Of a DNA stretch of 64,000 nt, positions 57,740 to 64,000 are shown in pieces; within the stretch, counting starts at the first letter, position 1, and every line of letters starts with the position of its first letter. Both the position numbers and the translations under genes were made by a program. The notes under the pieces were generated by a model that was not told where the DNA came from, made no database searches, and saw nothing but the letters and a program-made list of their open reading frames with translations. The stretch comes from Streptacidiphilus jeojiense (GTDB taxonomy: Bacteria; Actinomycetota; Actinomycetes; Streptomycetales; Streptomycetaceae). The DNA lies in contig NZ_JOEH01000009.1 in the NCBI RefSeq assembly GCF_000719095.1, forward strand, positions 186,001 to 250,000. Direction: 5' to 3'.

Positions 57740-58394
57740 CACCACCACCGCCACGGCGGCCCAACGATCCGAGGAACCCGACGACTTCGCGGTGCAGATC
57801 GCGGACTCGATCAACAGCTTCGTGCTGTCCGTGCACGAGATCGCCAAGGGCGACGAGCCGGGCAGCGCCATCTCCCTGCTGCTGCTGGAGGTCTCGCAGC
57901 TGCTGCTCGCGGGCGGCCGCCTGGGTGCGATCGAGGACGTCCTGCCCGAGGACCGCTACGAGCCCGACACGGGGCCGGACGCGGACGAGGACGAGCTGCG
58001 CCAGAAGCTGGCCGCGCTGCTCGCCCCGATCGACGTCTACCACGAGGTCTTCGACCCCTACGGTCCTGCGGACAAGCCGGTTCCGTGCCGGATCTCCGAC
58101 GACATCGCCGGTGTGGTCACCGACCTCCAGCACGGGCTGGTGCACTACCGGGCCGGCCGGGTCTCCGAGGCGCTCTGGTGGTGGCAGTTCTCCTACCTGG
58201 CCAACTGGGGCTCCAACACCACCGCCGTGCTGCGGGCCCTGCAGTCCCTGGTCGCCCACGTCCGCCTGGACAGCCCGATCGGCGCTCCGGTCGACGGCGC
58301 CGACACGGACGACGACGGCCTGACGGACGAGCAGCTGGAACAGCAGGCGGGCGAGCTGATGGCCGCCGAGCTGGGCGTCAAGGATCTCTCGTAG
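57732..58394 (+). CDS. DUF5063 family protein
   Basis: A 220-residue acidic helical protein of family DUF5063, found after recR in actinobacteria. [52 protein letters not shown] and [11 protein letters not shown] are conserved blocks. Function is unknown; linkage to recR and its overlapping start suggest a connection with repair or replication. The start is ATG 57732. Confidence 0.85.
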   Translation: MSDTTTATAAQRSEEPDDFAVQIADSINSFVLSVHEIAKGDEPGSAISLLLLEVSQLLLAGGRLGAIEDVLPEDRYEPDTGPDADEDELRQKLAALLAPIDVYHEVFDPYGPADKPVPCRISDDIAGVVTDLQHGLVHYRAGRVSEALWWWQFSYLANWGSNTTAVLRALQSLVAHVRLDSPIGAPVDGADTDDDGLTDEQLEQQAGELMAAELGVKDLS

Positions 58395-58599
58395 TCGCGG
58401 CTGCAGTCGTCGCCGGATCTGCGGTGCCCGTGGTCCCGGGCCGCAGAAACCGTGGTGATCTCGGCAGGTGAGCATCAAATCCCACCATTTGGAATACCTG
58501 GGGGGCTTTCCTACTGCTCGTTAGACTGAGCTGACCGCGCAGTAGCAGACGTATGCCACCAGACATATGTCGCAGTACCGGAAGATTCGAGGAGCGCAC

Positions 58600-59871
58600 G
58601 TGGGCCTTGTCGTGCAGAAGTACGGCGGCTCCTCCGTCGCTGATGCCGAGGGCATCAAGCGCGTCGCCAGGCGGATCGTCGACACCAAGAAGGCCGGCCA
58701 TGAGGTCGTCGTCGTGGTGTCCGCGATGGGTGACACGACGGACGAGCTCATCGATCTCGCGGAGCAGGTGTCACCCTTCCCTGCCGGCCGCGAGCTCGAC
58801 ATGCTGCTGACCTCCGGAGAGCGCATCTCCATGGCCCTGCTGGCGATGGCGATCAAATCCCTCGGCCACGAGGCCCAGTCGTTCACCGGGAGCCAGGCCG
58901 GGGTCATCACCGACTCTGTCCACAACAAGGCGCGCATCATCGATGTGACGCCGGGCCGGATCCGGACCGCGCTGGACGGCGGCAACATCGCGATCGTGGC
59001 CGGCTTCCAGGGGGTGTCCCTGGACAGCAAGGACATCACCACCCTGGGCCGCGGCGGCTCCGACACCACCGCCGTCGCCCTGGCGGCCGCGCTGAACGCC
59101 GAGGTCTGCGAGATCTACACGGACGTGGACGGCGTCTTCACCGCCGACCCCAGGGTGGTCAAGCGTGCCCGCAAGATCGATGAGATCGGCTACGAGGACA
59201 TGCTGGAGCTGGCCTCGTCCGGCTCCAAGGTGCTGCTCGCCCGTTGCGTCGAGTACGCCCGCCGGTACAACATGCCCATCCACGTGCGGTCGTCCTTCTC
59301 GGGGCACGTCGGCACGTGGGTCCGTAACAAGCCCACAGAAGGGGGCGAAATGGAGCACGCCATCATCTCCGGGGTCGCCCACGACACGTCGGAGGCCAAG
59401 GTCACCGTCGTCGGCGTGCCCGACAAGCCGGGCGAGGCGGCGCGGATCTTCCGTGCCATCGCCGATGCCGAGATCAACATCGACATGGTGGTGCAGAACG
59501 TCTCCGCCGCGTCCACCGGGCTGACCGACATCTCCTTCACCGCGCCCAAGACCGAGGGCCGCAAGGCCATCGAGGCGCTGGAGCGGGTGCAGGAGGGCAT
59601 CGGCTTCGAGTCGCTCCGCTACGACGACCAGATCGGCAAGATCTCGCTGGTCGGCGCCGGGATGCGGTCCAACCCGGGGGTCACCGCGACCTTCTTCGAG
59701 GCGCTGTCGGCGGCGAGCGTCAACATCGAGCTGATCTCCACCTCGGAGATCAGGATCTCGGTGGTGACCCGGGCCGACGACGTCAACGAGGCGGTCCGCG
59801 CCGTGCACTCGGCGTTCGGCCTGGACAGCGAGAGCGACGAGGCGGTCGTCTACGGCGGCACCGGCCGCTGA
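58600..59871 (+). CDS. ask: Aspartate kinase, alpha subunit
   Basis: A 423-residue enzyme phosphorylating aspartate, first step to lysine, threonine and methionine. KYGGSS at 7-12 is the catalytic signature, [13 protein letters not shown] binds ATP, and FTADPRVV is conserved. Two C-terminal ACT domains (about 265-423) sense lysine/threonine. GTG 58600 follows GGAG. ATG 59350 inside the gene has its own ribosome site for a separate beta subunit. A terminator follows; asd, commonly next in Streptomyces, is not here. Confidence 0.94.
   Translation: MGLVVQKYGGSSVADAEGIKRVARRIVDTKKAGHEVVVVVSAMGDTTDELIDLAEQVSPFPAGRELDMLLTSGERISMALLAMAIKSLGHEAQSFTGSQAGVITDSVHNKARIIDVTPGRIRTALDGGNIAIVAGFQGVSLDSKDITTLGRGGSDTTAVALAAALNAEVCEIYTDVDGVFTADPRVVKRARKIDEIGYEDMLELASSGSKVLLARCVEYARRYNMPIHVRSSFSGHVGTWVRNKPTEGGEMEHAIISGVAHDTSEAKVTVVGVPDKPGEAARIFRAIADAEINIDMVVQNVSAASTGLTDISFTAPKTEGRKAIEALERVQEGIGFESLRYDDQIGKISLVGAGMRSNPGVTATFFEALSAASVNIELISTSEIRISVVTRADDVNEAVRAVHSAFGLDSESDEAVVYGGTGR
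59350..59871 (+). CDS. Aspartate kinase, beta subunit (internal start)
   Basis: Codon 251 of ask is an ATG preceded by GAAGGGGG (59338-59345), giving a 173-residue product ([20 protein letters not shown]) that contains just the two ACT domains. In Corynebacterium and Bacillus the equivalent internal start makes the regulatory beta subunit of an alpha2beta2 aspartokinase. The same arrangement is inferred here. Confidence 0.65.
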   Translation: MEHAIISGVAHDTSEAKVTVVGVPDKPGEAARIFRAIADAEINIDMVVQNVSAASTGLTDISFTAPKTEGRKAIEALERVQEGIGFESLRYDDQIGKISLVGAGMRSNPGVTATFFEALSAASVNIELISTSEIRISVVTRADDVNEAVRAVHSAFGLDSESDEAVVYGGTGR

Positions 59872-59917
59872 GGCAGCCGCCCGCAGCACCGGCGGGCAGT
59901 ACCGACGAGCAGCACCG

Positions 59918-59970
59918 GCCCGCTCCTGATCCACGGACTCTGATCCACAGACCAGGGGCGGGCTTTGTGT
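59918..59970 (+). terminator. Terminator after ask
   Basis: GCCCGCTCCTG (59918-59928) pairs with CAGGGGCGGGC (59953-59963) with one mismatch, followed by TTTGTGT. The loop contains a direct repeat of CTGATCCAC. It makes ask a single-gene unit. Confidence 0.7.
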
Positions 59971-60047
59971 CGGTTGGGAGTAGGCGCTGACGCGACCGCC
60001 ACCGCCCCGTACCGTTGGACCGAGCCGTTGGAACGGCACGGGACGCC

Positions 60048-60215
60048 ATGAGCAACGACGCCGGGGAGGGCAGCGGGATGAGTGGGCTGCTGCCCTTTTG
60101 CAAGCAGAACGGCCACAACCGGCACAGCCCGTACAACCATCCAGAGAAGTTGTACGTCCAACTGTCGTGGCGCAAACAACGGGGAATGTACTCACGGTCC
60201 GGGGCGGCCTCATGA
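60048..60215 (+). CDS. Possible 55-residue leader ORF
   Basis: An ATG at 60048 with GGGACG upstream opens a 55-residue frame whose TGA (60213-60215) overlaps the likely sigma-factor start in ATGA. The peptide is rich in His, Asn and basic residues and resembles nothing recognised. It could be a translational-coupling leader or chance. TACCGT at 60010-60015 may be the promoter. Confidence 0.25.
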   Translation: MSNDAGEGSGMSGLLPFCKQNGHNRHSPYNHPEKLYVQLSWRKQRGMYSRSGAAS

Positions 60216-60802
60216 CCGCGCCGTTTCCCAATGTCCGCCGCACGGTCGAGCAGGTGGTCGAGAGCGCCGTCGACCGGGCCGGGCAGGCCGCCGCGGCGGT
60301 GGCCGCCGAGGGCACCAGCGTCGACCAGCTCACCGAGACCTACCAGGCCCACTACCGTTCGCTGCTGGGCCTGGCCGCGATGCTGCTCGACGACACGGCC
60401 TCCTGCGAGGACGTGGTCCAGGAGGCCTTCATCCGCGTGCACGCCGCCCGCCGCCGGGTGCGCGACCCCGAGAAGACCCTGGCCTACCTGCGGCAGACCG
60501 TCGTCAACCTGTCCAGGTCCACGCTGCGCCGCCGGATCATGGGGCTGCGGCTGCTGCCGAAGCCGATGCCGGACATGGCCAGCGCGGAGGAGGGGGCGTA
60601 CGACGCCCTGGAGCGCGACCAGTTGCGGAAGGCGCTGCGAGGGCTGCAGCGTCGGCAGCGGGAGGTGCTGGTGCTGCGCTACCTGGCCGATATGACGGAG
60701 GCCCAGGTCGCGGACAGCCTCGGCATTTCGATCGGATCAGTGAAGGCATACGGTTCGCGGGGCCTGGCGGCGCTGCGGATCGCGATGGAGAGCACGTCAT
60801 GA
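60212..60802 (+). CDS. SigE-family RNA polymerase sigma factor
   Basis: A 196-residue ECF-type sigma factor. Region 2 includes YQAHYRSLLGLAAMLLDDTA and CEDVVQEAFIRVHAARRRV; region 4 includes RQREVLVLRYLADMTEAQVA and SIGSVKAYGSRGLAAL. ATG 60212 with GGGGCGG upstream is preferred; the frame extends to 60098, and GTG 60167 is possible. It overlaps the following membrane-protein gene by 4 bp (ATGA), so they are co-expressed. Confidence 0.88.
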   Translation: MTAPFPNVRRTVEQVVESAVDRAGQAAAAVAAEGTSVDQLTETYQAHYRSLLGLAAMLLDDTASCEDVVQEAFIRVHAARRRVRDPEKTLAYLRQTVVNLSRSTLRRRIMGLRLLPKPMPDMASAEEGAYDALERDQLRKALRGLQRRQREVLVLRYLADMTEAQVADSLGISIGSVKAYGSRGLAALRIAMESTS

Positions 60803-62322
60803 GCACCATCAGGGACCGGAACGGGGACGCGAACGGGGACCGCGAGGGCCCGGAGTCCGGTACGGACGAGCAGCCACGGAGCATTTCGCCCCAGAACATT
60901 CCGTCGCAGGGCATTCCGCCCCAGGGCACTTCGCCCCAGAGCAGCAGCCCCGAGCCCCACGCCCGGGTCCGGGTGGTCCGTCCCGGTGGGGGCATCGCCG
61001 GGGCCCCGCCGATGCCGGTCGCACCCCCCACCGCGCTCCCGCCCTGGCTGGACCCGGCCACCGCGGCCGGTCCGGCGGCAACCGGTCCGGCTGCGGGTCA
61101 GTCGGCATCAGGACCCGCAGCAGCGGGATCGTCGGCAGCTGGTCCCGGGCGGGCAGGTTCCGCCGGCACCGGCCTCCGCTCGGGGGCCTCCCGCGACGCC
61201 CTCGATCCGGATCCGCATCTGGCCCCCGACGAGCGCGAGGTGCGCGAGCTGCTGCACCGTGCGGTCGGCGGGCTCCAGCCCGCTCCCGGCGCGCTGGAGC
61301 AGCTGCGCCGGGCCGTGCCCCGGCGGCGGCAGCGCCGTCGGCGGATGTACGGTTCGGCCGCCCTGACCGCGGCGGTCTGCCTGATCGGTGGTCTGGCGCT
61401 GCACTCGGCGGTCGGCTCGGTGCTGTCCGTGTCGGGTCCGGAGACCGCACAGAGCTACGGGAACACCGCCAACGACCACACCGCCTCTGGCGGAGCCGGG
61501 ATCAGTTCCAGCCCCAGCTACTCGTCGCTGCTGCCCCCGAGCCTGGGCTCCGGCGGATCGCTCGGCGGCGGCACCTCGGGGATCGGCAGCACCAACGCCG
61601 TCTCCCCGGTACCGGGCTCCCCGGGCAGCGGACGGCTGCAGCCGTCCGGCCAGGCCTCGGGCAACCGGGGCTCCGTCACCGCCCCCTCCCCCGGCGCCCC
61701 GACCCTGCCGCCGTCCCCCACCCTCACCGGCGCCTCGTCGCTGGCGGCCTCGGCCTCGGCCGCCGCCACCCCCGAGTGCCTCCAGTCCCAGCTCGGGTCG
61801 GGCTCCGCGACCGTCGGCGCCGCGGACTCCTCCGGGATCGTCTACGGCACCTTCCTGGTCACCAATGTCTCCGCGAAGACCTGCGTGGTCTCGCAGCCGG
61901 GCACGGTCGCGGTGCTGTCGGTCAGCGGCACCGACCCGTCCTGGATCACCGTCACCCAGCACACCGCGACTGACCCGGCCGGCGGCCTGCCCGCCCCGGA
62001 CCCCACCCCGGCGCCGGTGCTGCTGGCCCCGGGGAAGTCGTACGCGGTCGGCTTCGCCTGGGTGCCGACGACCGGTGCGGGCGCGCCGAGCTGTGCCACC
62101 GCCAGTCCCAGCGCCTCGGCTTCGACCGCCGGGACCACCAGCGGTGACACCGCAGCGCTGGGCACGGGTTCGCAGTCGAACGACCCCACCGGCACCACCG
62201 GGCAGCCGTCGGTGGTGCTCGGGCACACCCCCGGCGTCGGGGGCAGCGCAGTGTCGGTGGTCGTGCCGAACGCCTGCGCCGGCACGGTCTACCGGACGGC
62301 GCAGCTGGCCACAGCGGGCTGA
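60799..62322 (+). CDS. Large single-pass membrane protein paired with sigma factor
   Basis: A 507-residue protein. The N-terminal ~140 residues are low-complexity and cytoplasmic, with PQ-rich repeats. ALDPDPHLAPDEREVRELLHRAVGGLQPAPGALEQLRRAV forms a helical unit near 140-175, before a basic patch (RRRQRRRR) and one membrane helix (about 188-205). A long Ser/Gly/Pro linker leads to an exported beta-sandwich with two Cys pairs (TNVSAKTCVVSQPG; APSCATA). The helical unit may act as anti-sigma. Translational coupling supports the partnership. Confidence 0.72.
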   Translation: MSTIRDRNGDANGDREGPESGTDEQPRSISPQNIPSQGIPPQGTSPQSSSPEPHARVRVVRPGGGIAGAPPMPVAPPTALPPWLDPATAAGPAATGPAAGQSASGPAAAGSSAAGPGRAGSAGTGLRSGASRDALDPDPHLAPDEREVRELLHRAVGGLQPAPGALEQLRRAVPRRRQRRRRMYGSAALTAAVCLIGGLALHSAVGSVLSVSGPETAQSYGNTANDHTASGGAGISSSPSYSSLLPPSLGSGGSLGGGTSGIGSTNAVSPVPGSPGSGRLQPSGQASGNRGSVTAPSPGAPTLPPSPTLTGASSLAASASAAATPECLQSQLGSGSATVGAADSSGIVYGTFLVTNVSAKTCVVSQPGTVAVLSVSGTDPSWITVTQHTATDPAGGLPAPDPTPAPVLLAPGKSYAVGFAWVPTTGAGAPSCATASPSASASTAGTTSGDTAALGTGSQSNDPTGTTGQPSVVLGHTPGVGGSAVSVVVPNACAGTVYRTAQLATAG

Positions 62323-62378
62323 GCGCACAGTCGGGGGCCGGTCGGAGCGGCCGCGGCCGCTCTGGTTACCGTGGTGTG

Positions 62379-63200
62379 GTGCTGCAACAACGAACGATGG
62401 GATTCCTGCTTACCCCCCGCTGGCTGGGCATCAACCTGTTCGCCCTGGTGGCGATTCCGGCGTGCATCTGGCTCGGCGTCTGGCAGCTGGGCCGTTTCGA
62501 GCAGCGCACCCACGCGGGCGAGCACCGCAGCGCCGCCGCGCTCGCCGCGGCGGACCGGTCCGTGCCGCTGGCTCCGCTGCTGAAGGGCGCGGACGCGCAG
62601 ACCGTGATCGCCAGCGACGTGGGCCGGGAGATCACCTTCACCGGGACCTACGACACCGCGCACCAGCTGCTGGTTCCGCAGCGCACGGTCGACGGGAAGA
62701 GCGGCTACTACGTGCTCACCCCGCTGCGTCCGCAGGGCGGCGGCCTGCCGGTCGCGGTCGTCCGCGGGTGGACGGCGAGCGCCCTCTCGGTTCCGGCCGC
62801 GCCCACCGGGCTGGTCGACCTGCGCGGACGGCTGCAGACCTCGGAGGACGCGAGCACGCCCGAGGTCATCAGCAGCGGCAACCTGCCGGCCGGACAGGTG
62901 GGCATGATCAGCCCGTCCACCCTGGTCAACCTGCTGCCCTACTCGGTCTACGACGGCTGGATCGCCCTGGACCCGGGCAAGGGCGGCAACGGCGCCGCGG
63001 ACGGCACCGACGGGCTCACGGCGGTCCCGACGTACCAGCCCTCCGGGGGCAACGGACTGACCCTGCAGGCGTTCCAGAACCTCGGCTACACCTGCCAGTG
63101 GTTCGTCTTCGCCGGGTTCGTGGTCTTCATGTGGGCCCGCTTCGCGCGCCGGGAACTGGAGCTGGCCCGGGACCGCGCCCTCGGCCTCGCCGGGGCCTGA
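62379..63200 (+). CDS. SURF1 family protein
   Basis: A 273-residue SURF1-like protein assisting cytochrome c oxidase assembly. Two membrane helices (FLLTPRWLGINLFALVAIPACIWLGVWQLGRF at the start; CQWFVFAGFVVFMWARF near the end) flank an exterior domain with REITFTGTYD and VVRGWTAS. GTG 62379 is 6 nt after TACCGT, suggesting leaderless translation; GTG 62376 is adjacent. Its 3' end overlaps the convergent MFS gene by 74 bp. Confidence 0.88.
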   Translation: MLQQRTMGFLLTPRWLGINLFALVAIPACIWLGVWQLGRFEQRTHAGEHRSAAALAAADRSVPLAPLLKGADAQTVIASDVGREITFTGTYDTAHQLLVPQRTVDGKSGYYVLTPLRPQGGGLPVAVVRGWTASALSVPAAPTGLVDLRGRLQTSEDASTPEVISSGNLPAGQVGMISPSTLVNLLPYSVYDGWIALDPGKGGNGAADGTDGLTAVPTYQPSGGNGLTLQAFQNLGYTCQWFVFAGFVVFMWARFARRELELARDRALGLAGA

Positions 63201-64000
63201 CGCAGGACGCCAGCGCCAGCAGGGCGAAGCCCAGCAGCACCAGCACCGCAGCGCGGGTTCCGTCCGGGCCGGGGACCAGGTGCAGGGTCAGCGTGACCGC
63301 GGCCACGCCGAGGGCGGTTCCGACGCTCCGGCCCATATTGACCATGCCGCCGCCGGTGCCGGCCGCGGACTGCGGGATCGCCCGCATGACCAGGGTGTTG
63401 TTGGCGGGGGTGAAGACCCCGAGGGAGAGCCCGAGCAGGCCCAGCGGCAGCGGGAGGACCGCTGCGGTCGCCGGCAGTACGGCCATCAGCGCCAGCGCGG
63501 CCACGCACCCGGAGATCCCGACCGCGGACCGGACCCGGTCGTCCCAGCTCGACGGCAGCAGCCGTTCGGACAGCGTGGCGGCGAGCGCGAAGCCCAGCGG
63601 CAGCGCCGTCAGCACCAGCCCCGCGAACAGGGCGGAATCCCCCCGGCGGCCGAGCTCCACCGGCACCAGCACCAGCGGGCCGAACAGCACGAGGTAGCCG
63701 CAGAGCCCGCTGAACAGGCCCGGGGCGATCCCGCCGGGGCGCAGCAGCCGCAGGTCCAGCAGCGGCGCCGCGAGGCCGGACTGGCGCTGGACGAAGGCCC
63801 GGCCGGACCACACGGCCGCCGCGAACAGCACGGCGGCGGTCCACAGCGGCAGCCCGAGCCCGGAGCCGACGGACAGGGCGAGCAGTGCGGCGGTGCTGGC
63901 GGCGGCGAGCAGCAGCACGCTGTAGCCGTCCACGCCCGAACCGCCGGTGCGGTTGGGGTGGCTGGTGCGGCCGGGGTTGCCGGGGTCATCGGGGCCACCG
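63127..64000 (-). CDS. MFS transporter (DHA2-like), C-terminal part
   Basis: At least 291 residues are in the window; the start lies beyond the right edge. Several hydrophobic helices (LLLAAASTAALLALSVG, LPLWTAAVLFAAAVW, ALMAVLPATAAVLPLPLGLLG, GVAAVTLTLHLV) and PANNTLVMRAIPQSAAGTGGGMVNMGRSVG match the second half of EmrB/QacA-type exporters. A Gly/Pro/Arg-rich loop links the halves. The C-terminal 24 codons overlap SURF1 antisense. Confidence 0.85.
   Translation of the reverse strand, partial: GGPDDPGNPGRTSHPNRTGGSGVDGYSVLLLAAASTAALLALSVGSGLGLPLWTAAVLFAAAVWSGRAFVQRQSGLAAPLLDLRLLRPGGIAPGLFSGLCGYLVLFGPLVLVPVELGRRGDSALFAGLVLTALPLGFALAATLSERLLPSSWDDRVRSAVGISGCVAALALMAVLPATAAVLPLPLGLLGLSLGVFTPANNTLVMRAIPQSAAGTGGGMVNMGRSVGTALGVAAVTLTLHLVPGPDGTRAAVLVLLGFALLALASCVRPRRGRGRGPGPAPVPGARSGPT

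Overview
The window is high-GC DNA with actinomycete gene content: a GTG/TTG start repertoire, leaderless TANNNT-N6/7-start promoters, a conservon (kinase, roadblock, DUF742 and GTPase genes), TTA codons in a regulatory gene, tRNA-deaminase-associated protein, class F sortase and DUF5063. It fits a chromosomal segment of a Streptomycetaceae member (Streptomyces, Kitasatospora or Streptacidiphilus type). The genus is inferred from gene content only. No prophage, integrase, insertion sequence or CRISPR array was found.

Layout. 1-11 kb is an accessory stretch of secreted or catabolic genes: a beta-propeller lactonase, a Tat-exported purple acid phosphatase, a GH5 endoglycoceramidase-like gene broken by one missing G, a GNAT enzyme, a PEP mutase/isocitrate lyase-fold enzyme, a 965-residue beta-helix protein ending in three copies of one domain, and a sigma-factor/membrane-protein fossil. 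11-15.9 kb holds a TetR/DUF1772 divergent pair with two matching operators, tRNA-Ser(CGA), tadA, its associated acidic protein, upp and a LytR_C protein. 16-21.5 kb carries an unassigned TIM-barrel-like protein and a four-gene conservon whose first gene has a TTA codon near its start. 21.5-28.1 kb has CorA, small membrane and STAS proteins, a lipoprotein, an ECF sigma factor whose 3' end overlaps an antisense STAS gene, and a flotillin/NfeD-like pair. 28.5-40.5 kb holds a GH87-type alpha-1,3-glucanase, a TetR/MFS efflux pair with a five-copy operator array, a sortase with a possible substrate, an ECF sigma/membrane-protein pair, DUF899, and a MerR regulator facing a two-domain hydrolase across a 19-bp-spacer promoter.

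40.6-53.1 kb holds an HTH-MurA fusion, a TetR/oxidoreductase pair, a two-component system with a membrane partner, a VOC/AraC pair, a carboxyethylornithine-synthase-like dehydrogenase, a membrane protein of unknown function, a lysine-2,3-aminomutase-like radical SAM enzyme and a GH18 chitinase with two DasR-type sites upstream. 53.2-64 kb is a VapBC module followed by housekeeping genes: tRNA-Ser(GGA), dnaX, ybaB, recR, a DUF5063 gene, aspartokinase with an internal beta-subunit start, a sigma factor with a membrane partner, SURF1 and the end of an MFS transporter.

Several units regulate themselves locally: TetR and MerR genes face their targets with palindromes between them, and the VapB and HTH-MurA starts lie beside palindromes that would cover their own promoters. 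All assignments are from reading motifs; no database search was run.
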